NCBI GenBank assembly: GCA_024516035.1
Contig: JAMCCL010000058.1
Coordinates: forward strand, 1-64,000
From: Bactericera cockerelli
Lineage: Eukaryota > Arthropoda > Insecta > Hemiptera > Triozidae
Direction: 5' to 3'
DNA length: 64,000 nt
Positions 1-11,829 of the stretch are shown piece after piece. The notes beneath the pieces were generated by a model. It was not told the origin of the DNA. It saw only the letters and a list, made by a program, of their open reading frames with translations, and ran no database searches. Each line of letters begins with the position of its first letter. Position 1 is the stretch's first letter. The translations under genes and the position numbers were made by a program.

Positions 1-729
1 AAAATTGACCTGAAATTTAAAGACAAACAACTAACTATACTGACATTATATAGATCTCCTACTAGTAGTGCTGCTACATTTATAAATGAATTAGATATTT
101 TGTTAACTGAGATAAAAAATGATAGATGTATGATAATAGGAGATACGAATATAAATATACTCGATGATAATATCAACAATATAGGACAAGACTACCTTGA
201 CATACTACACAAATATAATTACGTACCAAACTGTAAATAAACCAACTAGGGAAACAATTAATACACGACAAAACCGACAATCAACATACAAAACAACATC
301 ATGTATTGACCATATTATGTATAAAAGTAATACTATTCAGGAGATAAAAACAGCAATTATACATACCAACATAACTGACCATTACTCGTTACTAGCTAAA
401 ATCGACTTTAACAAAGACAAACCATTAGAACAAATAACAAAACAATACCTAAAAATTGACTACGATACCCTTAATAACAAACTGTCAAATCAAGACTGGT
501 CTTGTATAACTAATTCTCAAAACGTTAATTACATGGCAAACCGACTTACTGAAATAATACAAGACCACATTAACACAAGCTCAGAAACAAAGACTTATAC
601 GAACAGACTTACACCAATTAAACCTTGGATGACACTAGCACTTCTAAAATCTATTAGGAATAAAGACAGACTACCGAACTTACTAAAAGACATCCATATA
701 ACCCTAGACTACTTCAATATTATAAAAAA
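1..729 (+). pseudogene. LINE copy A endonuclease, C-terminal half, frameshifted
   Basis: This is the second half of an endonuclease/exonuclease/phosphatase domain that would nick target DNA for target-primed reverse transcription. Frame 1 from base 1 reads LTLYRSP and then IIGDTNINIL, the metal-binding GD.N motif. A stop at 238-240 is bypassed in frame 2, which continues with SCIDHIM and TDHYS (the usual catalytic D/H end of the fold). Alignment to the copy at 59,200 puts the first frame change near 225-240. A second, near 665-690, returns to frame 1 just before the RT reading frame. Each change needs only a one-base indel; real decay and sequencing error are both possible. Confidence 0.85.
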
Positions 730-2622
730 GTGAGAAATATTGTATCCAAAGCCATCCGCACAGCAAGGGATTTAGAATTAAAACGAAACATTGACAATAA
801 CCAAGACGACAAAAGAAAATTATGGACAATTATACATGACGTCATAGACAAAACAAATAACAAATTTAATATAAGAACCATTACTCATGACAATACTGAC
901 TATGACTGCTATGAGGACACAACTAACTGTGCTAATATTTTCAACAACTATTTTATCAATGTTGGAAAAAATATAGCAGAAACTATAAGTAAAAATAACA
1001 TAATAACAAGTACTACTACTAGACATAATGACACAGAACAATCACCATCAACTCAAACAATACTTTCAACTTTCGAACCTACTACTACAACTGAAGTGTA
1101 TAAAACAGTTATGACTTTTAAAAACAATTCTGCTCCTGGTTATGACAGACTACAGACAAAAATAATGAAACACATAATAACACAAATACTAGACCCACTA
1201 ACTAAAATTATAAACCGAAGTATGACTGACGGAATTTTTCCGGACTGCTACAAAAATAGTATTATAGTACCAATACATAAAAAAGGAAACAAAAAACTAC
1301 TAACTAATTACAGACCTATATCACTCCTTACAATTTTCAGTAAAATTCTTGAAAAAATCATAAAAACAAGACTTGACAATTACTTACAAACTAACAATAT
1401 ACTTACAAATAAACAGTACGGCTTTAGGAAAACTATAGGAACAGAGGACGCCCTTCTTGACTTGACGACATACCTGTACAAAAACTTAGACCAAAAGAAG
1501 AAGGTTCTATCTGTATTTTTAGACATTTCTAAAGCCTACGACTCAATTAAACACTCTAAACTAATACAACAACTATATAACATTGGACTGAAAGACACAG
1601 TACTTACCTGGTTTACTTCATACTTGAAAAACAGGACTCAACAAGTAAGACTAAACTCCCACTTGTCGAATGTAACAAATTGTGAACCTTTTTCAATAAT
1701 TCAAGGAAGTTGTCTTGGGCCTTGTCTTTTTAACTGTTTTATAAATAATTTACCTGGTATAAGTCAAGGCCAAGTCTTCTGCTATGCTGATGATGCAGTC
1801 ATTTGTTACAGTTCAGACACGTGGGAGGAGACTCATGACATAGCAACTACTGACTTAACAAACATAGGCAAATGGTATTCCCATATGTCTTTGAAGATAA
1901 ATTTTGACAAGACAAATTACATGACCTATTCCATTGACAATAGAGGACAACCACAGACATCATCACTTCAAATTAAAGACAGCACTAACTCTACAATAAA
2001 ATTACAAAGACTAAATAAGACACGATACTTGGGAATTACGATTGACCAACATTTGAAATGGACAGACCACATCATACAATTGAAAAACAAACTCCGTCAT
2101 CTCATGTATGTTTTCCATAATTTGAAAAGAATATGCAATAGATCTCATTTACGAGAAATATACTTTGCACTAGTGCAGTCGCTAGTGCAATACTGTATAG
2201 TTGCATGGGGCGGAGCATACCAGAACTTACTGTCACCACTTAACAGGACCCTCAACATACTATTAAGAATTATACTAAACAAAGACAGATACTTTCATTC
2301 CGACGATTTATACAAAACTTTTGACGTACCTACCATACAAGACATATACATTTATAAAACTTGCTTTTTTTCATTAAAAAAGCGAGATATGTGGACTTTT
2401 CGACAGACTAATTACAATACAAGACAAACAGGACAAGCTTCACTAACAACCATACGTACATCACTAATGAGAAAACATTTTTCTTACATAGGAATTAAAA
2501 TATACAATGTCATACCAGAAGAAATAAAAATATTATTAGATCCTAAACTTGTTAGATTAAGAATAAGGGAATGGCTAAAAAGCGCAAACGTCAAAAATGA
2601 AATAATAAATACCATCAAATAA
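664..2622 (+). CDS. LINE copy A reverse transcriptase (C-terminal part of ORF2)
   Basis: This RNA-dependent DNA polymerase would copy the element's RNA into DNA at a nicked target. The frame is open from 664 to the TAA at 2,620-2,622; the first Met, at 730, is internal to ORF2 and not a true start. Numbering from that Met, the linker ends near residue 120, SAPGYD precedes the fingers, NYRPIS is near 193, motif A (LDISKAYDS) near 264, motif B (QGSCLGPCLFN) near 324 and the catalytic YADD near 352. A C-terminal region of ~230 residues follows, including a WGGAY motif also present in copy B. No stop interrupts the 630 codons after Met730, so the polymerase may be intact even though the upstream endonuclease is broken. 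Confidence 0.92.
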   Translation, partial: RQTTELTKRHPYNPRLLQYYKKVRNIVSKAIRTARDLELKRNIDNNQDDKRKLWTIIHDVIDKTNNKFNIRTITHDNTDYDCYEDTTNCANIFNNYFINVGKNIAETISKNNIITSTTTRHNDTEQSPSTQTILSTFEPTTTTEVYKTVMTFKNNSAPGYDRLQTKIMKHIITQILDPLTKIINRSMTDGIFPDCYKNSIIVPIHKKGNKKLLTNYRPISLLTIFSKILEKIIKTRLDNYLQTNNILTNKQYGFRKTIGTEDALLDLTTYLYKNLDQKKKVLSVFLDISKAYDSIKHSKLIQQLYNIGLKDTVLTWFTSYLKNRTQQVRLNSHLSNVTNCEPFSIIQGSCLGPCLFNCFINNLPGISQGQVFCYADDAVICYSSDTWEETHDIATTDLTNIGKWYSHMSLKINFDKTNYMTYSIDNRGQPQTSSLQIKDSTNSTIKLQRLNKTRYLGITIDQHLKWTDHIIQLKNKLRHLMYVFHNLKRICNRSHLREIYFALVQSLVQYCIVAWGGAYQNLLSPLNRTLNILLRIILNKDRYFHSDDLYKTFDVPTIQDIYIYKTCFFSLKKRDMWTFRQTNYNTRQTGQASLTTIRTSLMRKHFSYIGIKIYNVIPEEIKILLDPKLVRLRIREWLKSANVKNEIINTIK

Positions 2623-2760
2623 ATAATTATAAGGGAAAAAAAACAACAAGAATAAAACAGTATAAAAATTGATTATTATTAAATAATATGGAAATTAAAT
2701 TTTTAATTATAAATATTTTTTAACTCAAATTACATAATACATTATATTTTTACTATCTAT

Positions 2761-2798
2761 AAGAGACCCAACACATGCTTGCGCACTTCGGGTCTCTT
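2761..2798 (+). other. 3'-terminal hairpin of LINE copy A
   Basis: AAGAGACCC (2,761-2,769) pairs perfectly with GGGTCTCTT (2,790-2,798) around a 20-base loop, 19 bases before the A-tail. Copy B has a different sequence forming an equivalent stem at the same place (63,027-63,065). In many LINEs a 3' structure is the RT recognition site; that role here is inference. Confidence 0.75.
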
Positions 2799-2816
2799 CT
2801 ACTACAATTTCAATAA

Positions 2817-2856
<40 letters not shown>

Positions 2857-2859
<3 letters not shown>

Positions 2860-3675
2860 CCACAGATATTCAAACAAACTCAGAAAGTATTATAGATAAA
2901 TTGAACAAAGAAGAAACAAGACTATTTTAATGTCCAAGAGTTGGCGACAACAGGAATATTCTGAATAGTAAGACGATGATTGCCCTCAATATCAATAAAT
3001 AAATAATAATATAAATTGAAATAAGGGATAAAATATAATATTATATCAAAACTATATCAAATGCATTGAATGCTTTTGGGGGAAAAGGAAAGGAACACTT
3101 GGAATTTCTGAAGAGAACTTTCTAAAGTTGATAAGTAGGCGATAAGAGAGAGAAAAAAAAAACAATCAGATGATAAGTTGTTAAGCCAACAACAACTTTC
3201 AATTCAGAAAAAAGAGACTTTCAAAAACATATATTTTATACAAGAATAAGAATAATTTGAATTTAGTGAACTTCCAAAAGACCATAAACTGGCGACAAAA
3301 AGAACGTACAAAATAAGACCAAATCTTGTGTCCAAAAGACACATAAAATAAACAACGCTAGAGAAAATTTCTTACGAAATGAAAAAACACAATAGTTGAG
3401 AATAAAATAACAACAAAAACCATACCACAACAACAATTCCAAAAATTAATACATGAAATAAGATTAGCAGCAACAGCAACAACAGAACCATCTACAACAA
3501 CACAACAAAAAAACAATACACAAGATAAGTTTCATTTCATTTGAGAAGAACGAAAGAAAGCTCTCAATAACAATAGCCTAAATAAAGAAAGAAAGCCACT
3601 GTCTATTTTGAAAGCACAAACTTTCCATTTTATAACTCACCAAGTTATTGTGTGAGCATTAGAAAGAATATTTGG
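2857..3675. other. Unassigned AT-rich stretch
   Basis: A-rich, repeat-poor sequence follows the LINE tail. There is no coding signal, splice-flanked exon or tRNA-like segment that I can support. Many CAACAA and AACAAC runs lie at 3,400-3,520. Confidence 0.5.
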
Positions 3676-4484
3676 TCAGCAAAAACTGCCACGGCCCATG
3701 TTATCAACAAAGTAAAAATAGGATATTATTTTTGGAGAGCGGGATGGGGAAAGAGATATAGAAGAAAAGGAGATAGAATGGAGATAAAGAGAGAATTGTT
3801 GTAAGGAAGGACAAAAGAGTGGATGAGGAAGAGATAGAGAGAGACTTGTTAAAGACATAGATTGAAGATATTAGAGTGTGACAAAGACGGAGGAAAAGAA
3901 AAAGAGAGATAGAAAAGAGAGCGATAGGAGAGTAAGAGAGATGGGTCGTAAGGAAGGACGAAGAGCGACGTAGGAAGGATGATAACAGGAAGAAAGATTA
4001 ATAGAGAAAGGGAGATATGTGAAAGAATATATTGGAAAGATAGAGAAATAGGTTTTGAAGATATTAGAGTATGAAAAGAATTGAGAGAGAGAGAGAGACT
4101 GAGAAGAATAGCAAGAGGAGGTGAAAAGAGAGGGGGACAGACAGAGGAAAGAACCAGGATTTTTAAAAAAATATGTCTGTGGAAATTATTCCCCAGGGAA
4201 ATTTGATTGGAAACTTGTGTCCTTATTTGATTGATTATTATTACTGTGGTGTTTATCGGGCGACCATACGAGCTTTTCATTTCCTCTCTCTGTCTCTCTC
4301 TCTTCCCTTCATCCCTGTCACACATTCGACATCTTCTATCTCCATTTATCTCTTCCTCTCCCTCCCTATCTCTTCTTTTCTCTCTCATCGTCCCCTTCTT
4401 CTCTTTCCAATGTACTTTTCTTACAGCTCTGTTCTCTGTCCCTCACACATATACGAGAAAGAGGAAGGGAGGGAGAGAGAATAA
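3676..4484. repeat. Purine-rich tract followed by pyrimidine-rich tract
   Basis: About 3,730-4,145 is GA-dominated (many GAGAGA and GGAAGG words) and about 4,278-4,440 is CT-dominated, then GA again at 4,455-4,480. The two blocks can pair imperfectly as an inverted repeat across 4,145-4,278. Long open frames here (for example 3,849-4,388 minus) are low-complexity artefacts. Confidence 0.7.
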
Positions 4485-5940
4485 ACAAAAGAAGAATTGT
4501 GTGAAATGTTTGTCTTTCGGATTTTCGACCGCTTATTGCATTTCTTCTTTATATTTACACAGATTTAAAGGAGGTGGGAGAGAAGACGGAACGATTGGAA
4601 ATGTTATTCCATGTTTGTTTTTAGGTTTAAAAACAAGAATAAGAGTGGCAGAAACATCTCCCATTTCACACAAAAACAGACACACATACATGTCATACAT
4701 TATTTTGTAGCTTACAAGTTATTCTGGTGTTGCATGCCGGAACACTCCTTGTTCCAACACAGTGATTTCATGGTAGGTAGACATATATTTTGAAGCATTT
4801 GAACCAAAAGAAAAAACCACTATTTCTTATAGGAGTGGGTACTTGAGTGGTTACATATTTATGTGATATGAAGGAACTTTTATACACTTGCTCAATGCCT
4901 GCTGTTTAGTAATGCTGTTAGGATTAAGTTGATTAGATGGATGAGAATATTAAGTGAAGAGCCGATGAAAATATAGAATCTCCTTTAAAAATGTAATAAA
5001 AGAATATTCAAGTAAAAATTAGGATGGTGGGATAAACGAATTAGATAGAGAAAGGGAGGGAGTGAAAGGATATAAGAAAGGTGTAAGAGAGAAGAAGATT
5101 GAAGGAGAATGCAAAAAGAGGGAGATGAGAGAAGGAGGTAGATAGAGGGATATGAGTTGGTAGGAGGGAGATTCCATTAGGGCTGAGGAGTGAGGAATTC
5201 AATGGAGTTATACCGCAGAAGCGATTAGCATTTGAAACTCAACAGAATGGTGCTAGTATTATCATCATTAAGTACTGTCTATTTATGAAGTATTTATGAA
5301 TGAGAGAGATTACTTCACATTACAGTCGAGGCCTTTGCAATGGCAAGCACTAGAGGGGGAGATTCTTTTGAAAATATTTTAAATATTCCGTGAATGACAA
5401 GAGAGAAGAGGAAGAGAAGGAACACTCACACAGAAGAGAAGGGAGACAAAGAATGGAGAGAGAAAGGAGAGAATAAATAAATAGAGAGTATACTAGAAAA
5501 TGAAGAAAACTAACTTCAAAGGTTCAAAAGCTTTTTTTATAAGGTAAATATACCTAGAGCTTTTGCTTACAGGAGCAATTTAAATCGAAGGAAATTCCGA
5601 AAACCGATGACCAGAAACTAATTAGTTCCAAGAAAATCTTGATTATTTTTATCTTTAAGTTATAGAAAGTTTTTTTTATATATTAAGGGTATGGTATATC
5701 ATTCGTGCATGTTATTCATCTACAAGTCAGCCTAGGTCTGTTCACAGGCAGAATGATTTTATATATTACTCCATTTATGTGGAGTTTTCAACTATTTGGT
5801 ATTGGTTTTAACTATTACACTCGGAAGTTATATTAAAAAAAAAAAAATCTTTATCGTTTGCTATAGCCTGCATTTATCTATTGAAGACACACAAACACCA
5901 AAAAAATCGCCTTGAAAATAAGCAAACATTCAAATAGATG
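4485..5940. other. Unassigned stretch with GA-rich patches
   Basis: No gene is recognised. GA-rich patches lie near 5,040-5,170 and 5,395-5,480; the rest is unremarkable AT-rich sequence. Confidence 0.5.
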
Positions 5941-6055
5941 CGTCCTGAGAGGGAATCGAACCTTGGAGCAAATGAAATAAACTTATCCTTTTCCTGAAAC
6001 ATTCCACACTAGAGACATTAAAATACTCAACTGATGGCACTTGGCTCACTTCACC
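5941..6055 (-). repeat. Possible tRNA-derived SINE head
   Basis: On the minus strand a B-box-like GGTTCGATTCC (5,955-5,965) is preceded by a loose A-box-like segment near 6,025-6,045. No body or tail could be matched to another copy, so this is weak and may be chance. Confidence 0.25.
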
Positions 6056-7380
6056 TGTTCCAGAGACAATTTTATCCAAATTTAATTCAAATAAGGCAAT
6101 TCATAATCAGTCAAATCAGTGAGTTTGCTTATCAGCCAGATCACTCACCTGTTTTCAACTGGATAGTTTAAAGATACTTTAGTGAGCTGAAATCCAGTTT
6201 GTTAAAAAGGTGTAATCAGAGAGTCCATAATCCAGAACGTAAATTGCACTTTTTTCTACGAAAATATTTTGTTATTATCATAAAAAAAATATTGCTGATA
6301 TAAAAAATGTAAATATGTACATAAATAATATGAGGATCAGATCAGTTCAAAACTCGTTTAGGATTATCACATTAAAAGTTAAAAAATTAAATACATATTT
6401 CGTCTTTATCAATTCTTAAATTGAGTGAAACGGGTACGAGCCTTTTGTGATTTTTATGATTTGTTCAAACGTAGATTTTTTTTACAATAGACAAGTCACA
6501 AGTACGGTGCATAATCTGTCACAAATCATAGTTTAAAACTGATTTTTTATGGTATGTTTTAAGTGTGTCGTTTATTGCACGTATCGTCAATGGATTAACT
6601 CCAATACAGAAAAGTGTGGTCAATTTTTCCCGTGCACGGTTTTTTTTAAGCAGTTTACTTCTGTCACAAAGGTGCACTGGATGAAGTTATTCCAAAATGA
6701 AAAACAAACGTCTCAATAAAGAGTTACCACATGGCCAAAATAATGGACAGTGATAAAAAAAAGAGTTCATATTACGAAAAGTCTACTATTGACTAAGAGT
6801 AAATAAAGAGGGTTTACTCATCAATTGAAGAAAAAGACGAAGAAAAAGATCATGGCCGTTAAAAACAGTAACAACAAAGGCTAGAAATAATAGAAGAGGA
6901 AAGAAAAGAAGGATGAGGAGTAGAAGGAAGAGAAAAGAAGAGAAAGCAAACAGAACATTCAGAAAATATGGATTTGATACCAAACACCTTGGCCGAAGTG
7001 TGAAGAACGCCCTATACAAAGAGAGAAACATTAAGTTATCATATAAAGTTCATCAATAAATTATAACATGTTATTGGAGATGAAGACTGTGTTATGAATG
7101 TTATGATACTACAACATGTTGCAAATGCTGCACACAATTTTAAAACACTTTTGAAGCTTATGAAATACCGAGCACTTTTAGTCAATTCATTCCTCACTTT
7201 TAAACGTTTGTAAATAAAATTACTGAGACGGAAAAAATTAACTATTTACAATCAATTTTTTTCTCGCAAACTACAAGCATTACTCTAAATATTAACTTTC
7301 ATGAGGTTATCACAACTTCTCGCAATAATATTTCACTTTTCACAACAACCGCAAACAGTAAATCAGAGGGACGATCTCTT
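6056..7380. other. Unassigned AT-rich stretch
   Basis: No coding, RNA or named repeat signal. A GA-rich patch lies at 6,830-6,930. Confidence 0.5.
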
Positions 7381-7850
7381 CTGTCACCGATAGATTACCG
7401 CGGACCATCGGATCACCTGGATCGCTCTCATCCGATTCAAATCGCTAACTGACGAGGCGGAACCGAAAATTAGGATCAGAAAACCATGGTGGCGTTTCCG
7501 GCTTACGCAACGCGGTGTGGGGGGACAGAATGGCGAGTGGCGACGAATTACACCCAAAACTGAACGAACAATCAAATTGTGTTGTAAAAAACAACGATGT
7601 CGTGTGTGCTCTGAAAATCGTTGCTAATATATGGATACGGCCAGGGACATTTTTACGAAAGATTCGATGGGCAAAATGAGTCTCGGAGAATGGAGAACAT
7701 GTTGAATTGGCGAGATATGGAACTGTCTACGGCATCGGCAGGGGAAGAAATGGAAAGCTACATAACTGGACCATTCTAGTTTATCCTGGGATCCCTGGGT
7801 CACGCTAGACCGCTGAGGCAATAATTTAGGAACAATCATATCAAATTTCG
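7381..7850. other. GC-richer, CpG-containing island of unknown nature
   Basis: Base composition rises well above the surroundings and CpG is frequent (7,380-7,560 especially). Short frames are open on the minus strand (7,384-7,575 and 7,624-7,839), but I recognise no domain and see no convincing pair of splice sites. It could be a fragment of an old transposon, a promoter region or an exon. Confidence 0.3.
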
Positions 7851-7875
7851 TCTATGATCTTATAGGTCTCCTTTA

Positions 7876-8137
7876 TCTCTATATATAAAACAGAAAAAAG
7901 GACTACCTACCTACCTACCTACCTACCTATGTTTGTTTGTTTGTTTGTCCGGAGTTGTTTAGCCAAAACGGTAAGAGATAGCGAAAAATGTCTCAGAATT
8001 GACCCCCCCAGAACCATTATCGCTTTGTCCAGAAAAATTATAAAAAACTCAAAAAGGCATTGCTGTCCAGCAGTACGGCCATGCCTTAGTAAATTTGAAA
8101 TTTTTAGTCCCGTTGCAAAGCACGGGCAAACGGCTAG
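7876..8137 (+). mobile_element. Non-autonomous Helitron, complete, 262 bp
   Basis: The element starts with TCTCTATATATAAAAC directly after A and ends with CTAG directly before T, as Helitrons do, with no target duplication. A CCCGT/ACGGG hairpin lies just before the CTAG end. (CTAC)n and (GTTT)n microsatellites follow the 5' end at 7,903-7,948. There is no Rep/helicase coding capacity. Relatives in opposite orientation are at 21,782-22,610 and 35,776-36,043. Confidence 0.75.
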
Positions 8138-8228
8138 TTATTAATATAATCACTATATGTACGTTTACTGGAATAAGGTGGTTGGCCCAACTAAGCCATT
8201 GGTCCACCTCCATATTTTGTAGACAAAT

Positions 8229-8432
8229 AATATCCCTTTAGTTTATTTATTGAAAAATGAAAATACTCGTAAGTCTTAATATAGACAATTCCCTCTATCT
8301 AATATGTAGGCAGCAACGTTTTATAATAAAACTGAATCTCTCTCTTAGTAGTATTAAACTCTCTATTGAAATTTATGTACATAAATCGCAAAGGGTAGGA
8401 TTATTGCCTAAGGCAATCTCTATCATCCATCG
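8229..8432 (-). mobile_element. LINE 3'-end fragment (unknown family)
   Basis: Read on the minus strand it begins with the hairpin segment ATTGCCTTAGGCAATAATCC and ends in AATAAATAAA-type sequence. The first 40 bases match 36,060-36,100, where the same hairpin precedes an AATAAA-rich end. I infer a 3' UTR remnant of a LINE; no coding sequence remains. Confidence 0.4.
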
Positions 8433-9630
8433 TTTTACATGGGAAATAATAAGAACTCACCACTACATACTACGTTTTCAAAGTTATGTTTCTAGTTTTT
8501 AAGTTTCAAAAAAACACAGGACAGGAAGACAGGCTCCAAAAAAATTCTGCCTGTGCACAGACCTGACTAAGCGCGCTCTTTTGTCTCATGATAATCATGG
8601 GCTGGATGGCTCTGGATGGCTTTACTTCAGGTTTGTACACCACACGAGGGAGCGTCACTAATTGTATACTTGCAGCGGCGTGGGTGTCAACAAAACACGG
8701 GTGAGGTTGTTGCCGCTTTAGGAGAGAAAATCAGTGCTGGATTTCGGCAGAATCAAAAAGTCGCGTGATTTACTTTACTTTCTTTGTCTGGCTAAACACA
8801 ATTCTTCAAAGTAAAACCACAAAAAAACACACAAAATATCAAAGCTTAAAATTCTCAAGAGAGAATATCAGAGACAAGGCCTTTAAAATAACTAAGAGGG
8901 TCATAGTAAGAGGAAGGTTGTTCATTGTTCAAGGTTTAGGAACTTAAAAAGTGAAAAATCACTAGATCAGATTTCTCATTTACAATAAGATGTAAATGAG
9001 AAACAATCTGGTTTATCTGATAAAATAATAACATTTGCTAGAGTCAATCTTTTCCACACAACCCGACGAAGGAAAGAAGACAGATAAAGGAATACCAAAA
9101 AATAAATAAAAAGAGTTCGTTGTTCTGCTTTCCGGGATCCGGGACTGATCTTCTTTCTCCTGATTAACTCTTTAGTCACAGATTAAATGAAACAAGTCAC
9201 CGCATTATCTAATAAATTAAGCAGCAGATAATCCTCAAGAGAAAAGAAGGAAATCTTCATTAAGCCCGGGATTGTCTTCCTTATCTGTTTAATTCTGAGA
9301 CCTAGTAATGAACATTAGATTGAGACCTGAATAGTGTTTTTACTCAACGTTGTCTGACAGAATACTAAATTTTATAGTGGGCTAGGTCTGTACTCCGGAT
9401 CAGTATAGCTTGTTCTTAATCAGATAATCAGTATGACTCATTGTCTTATAATCATTGTAACTGTCGGTGGTAGACATTCTGTCTGGTTCCAGTCTCTACT
9501 ATCAATGAGATAATCAATAATTTTCTCAGCATCCTGTCAGATCAGTAAAAGTGGAGGTACTGTTTCAAGAAAAAACTGATGAGAATTGTTTAAATTTGAA
9601 CCATATTATACAGGATATCGGAAATATTTA
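8433..9630. other. Unassigned stretch with one clear hairpin
   Basis: No gene is recognised. A hairpin of about 13 bp (TTTCTCATTTACA against TGTAAATGAGAAA, near 8,970-9,003, extended by CAGAT/ATCTG) stands out. The region near 9,180-9,560 is rich in imperfect repeats of short words such as AATCAGATAATC. Confidence 0.4.
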
Positions 9631-9633
9631 TGA

Positions 9634-9775
9634 CATGCATTGGAAGTCAAGTGGTTAAGACGCTAGTCTGGTAATCCAGGTAGCGTAGAGATCCGTTGGT
9701 TCAAGTACCACCCAATGCATGAATTTTTACCTTTCACTAAAGAGTATTATTATTATAGATATTATTATTATTTTT
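9634..9775 (+). mobile_element. tRNA-derived SINE, family A, short copy
   Basis: The head is tRNA-like: ATGCATTGG and CCAATGCAT form an acceptor-like stem, TGGTTAAGACGC resembles an A box, CTGG-TAAT-CCAG an anticodon-like arm, and GGTTCAAGTACC (9,698-9,709) a B box. It jumps to a short body and an (ATT)n tail. Fuller copies are on the minus strand at 14,117-14,325 and 19,215-19,445. RNA polymerase III would transcribe it; it codes for nothing. Confidence 0.75.
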
Positions 9776-10763
9776 AACCCTTTTTGGGGGAAAATGTTAT
9801 TAAGTTTGTATATTACGTGGATATCTCGTTACCTCCTGAACAACATTGGTTTTATCTCTCCCAAAAAACAATAAAACCGAGATGACAAAAACAATTGCGA
9901 AAAAAAATCCCTTTTCGCACAATGTTACAAAAATATCTCTTTCCAACATTATCCCGAAGAAAAATAATAGTTTGTTGAACTCAATTAACAATAATTCATT
10001 AAGAAAATGACTTTGGCAGACTCTCTTCTGATGCCTCTCTAGTAGAGCCTTCTTCATCTACTAAGCTTTTTTTCTGAGCCTTTTCTTTATTATTTTTACC
10101 CACTCTTCTCTTTCGAGTCTATTTTCAGTCTAATTCAATCATAGCAAAGAGTTTCGTAGGCTTTTAAATTAATTTAAAGCTCTTAGACTGGCGGCAGAGA
10201 TTGTAATAGAGATAAGTCTCTCCCTCCTCTCTCTTCATAACAATAGACAACCACACAGTAGGTAGTAGGGAGGGGAGAGATAAGCTATAAAGAGAAGGGG
10301 AGGGAGGAGTGGGAAACAATCTTTGATTTGATTAAACAGAAGAATTTGATATGAACTTACTCACAAGATTTTGGAAAAAGGCAAGAATAACAAAGTCTAT
10401 TGGCTTTAGAAGAACACTTACTTATTAGAGAAATAGATGTAGTGGAAGAGAGAGACAAGGAGGGAAGGAAGAGAGGTAGAGAAAAGGGACAACAGTGAGA
10501 GAAGGAAGGAAAGAGAAAGAGTAAAGCTAAAAGAAATTCATATAAGAGGCTTAAACAAGAACTTTCTATCTTTTCTTTTAAACAATTTTTAACTTTCAAA
10601 GAAAAATAGAAAAAAGTATTTTAGGAGTGAAAAAGTGTTCGTCCCATTTTCTCAAACCCTTTTATGAGTATCAGTTTATCTTTTGAAAATCGGTTTATTC
10701 AAAAAGACTCATTCTTATCGTAGGAAAGAGAGAGCGAGAGAGAGAAAAAAAAAGAAAGGAAAT
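9776..10763. other. Unassigned, purine-rich in part
   Basis: No gene is recognised. GA/GGAA-rich tracts lie at 10,255-10,310, 10,440-10,520 and 10,725-10,760. Confidence 0.5.
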
Positions 10764-10989
10764 GTATGATAATAATAATATCGCCTTATTTATACTGCCC
10801 GATTAGGATTAGGTATTAAAGTCCCATTATTCCAGCAGTAAGCGCAAGACATAATATTATGTGGTAAAAATCCCAAATGGGAGAGGATAACTTGTCATGT
10901 CGCGGCTGGGTTTCGAACCCGCGACCTCTGGAATTTCTGGATTCACAGAGCCTTTACCTAGCCTTTATCACTGAGCTACCGGGACAGAC
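10764..10989 (-). mobile_element. tRNA-derived SINE, family B
   Basis: On the minus strand it opens GTCTGTCCCGGTAGCTCAG (A box), has GGGTTCGAAACCC as B box near 10,910, then a body containing GCGCTTACTGCTGGAATAAT and an (ATT)n tail. The same body occurs at 26,347, 29,877, 30,364, 33,893 and in part at 48,925. The tRNA part is far from a functional tRNA cloverleaf. Confidence 0.82.
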
Positions 10990-11500
10990 ATGATAGAGGG
11001 GAGAGAAAGGAAAATAGGAGGGAGGGAGGGAGAGAGAGAGGGAGAGATTTCAGTGGATATATGAGGAATGAGTGGATAGGAAGTACTCTGGAGGGGTCTT
11101 TGACTCCTTTCAGTTTAAGACGAGTTTCTCCAAATTCCTTTCACAGGGGGGTCCCAATATTACTCCCTCTACCCCTGTTATGAATAGAATAAGAGAGATA
11201 CAGAAATGTATGAATAGAAAAGAACTGAGTGTTATTTTATAGCCTTTTTTCTTCCAAGCAGGGTAATAAAATGCCGTATCCTCTCCCCTAATGAAATATT
11301 GATGTGCCGAGTAGTCACAAGTAAATGCCAGAGTTGTCTTGTATTCATTGGAGCAATATTTAGACAAACTTTTACACTTATGTAGCTCAGCATTGTGAAT
11401 CTACATATATCCGGCGGATTGAGAAATTTATTCGTCTGCAAGATTTCGGGTGCTATATAATACCTACAAACTCACTCACTCTCTAAGAGCCACAGTCATA
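10990..11500. other. GA-rich tract and unassigned DNA
   Basis: A GGGA/GAGA tract lies at 11,010-11,050. The remainder shows no gene or named repeat. Confidence 0.5.
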
Positions 11501-11639
11501 CACTTGATAAAACAAGAGGGAATCGATCATTTTTTTAGATAAAATTTCATTGTATATTGATTATTGTCATATTTTTCCAGAACAATATTGAAAGTTTCCT
11601 CCTTTCTCTCTGCTCCTGAGATATCTCCCTAAAAAGAAA

Positions 11640-11736
11640 GAGATTTCTCTCTCTCCTCTCTTCTTTCTCTCTCTCTCCTCTCTCTCTCCTCTCTCTCTCC
11701 CCCTCTCTCTCCTCTTCTCTCTCTCTCCTCACTCTC

Positions 11737-11777
<41 letters not shown>

Positions 11778-11826
11778 CCTCTCTTTTCTCTCTCTCTCTC
11801 TCGCTCTCTCTTTCCTCTCTCTCTCC
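11640..11826. repeat. (CT)n microsatellite, interrupted
   Basis: About 185 bases of CT/TCTC repeat contain an uninterrupted core at 11,740-11,774. Strand asymmetry is nearly complete (pyrimidines on plus). Open frames across it are artefacts. Confidence 0.95.
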
Positions 11827-11829
11827 GCT

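Larger units (their letters stand above)
1..2856 (+). mobile_element. Non-LTR retrotransposon (LINE), copy A, 5' end outside window
   Basis: An APE-type LINE copy runs from the window edge to a 39-base A-tail at 2,818-2,856. In order it holds the C-terminal half of an AP-like endonuclease, a linker, a reverse transcriptase with all core motifs, a C-terminal region, an AT-rich 3' UTR, a hairpin and the A-tail. Domain order and the motifs SCIDHIM, TDHY, NYRPIS and YADD suit the broad Jockey/CR1 grouping, but I cannot place the clade by eye. The RT half is fully open, while the endonuclease half has two frame changes, so the copy is young but probably inactive. It is related to the element at 59,085-63,194. 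Confidence 0.93.

Noticed and set aside
3849..4388. 179-codon minus frame
   Set aside because: Product of purine/pyrimidine tracts; Arg/Glu then Leu/Ser runs, no domain.
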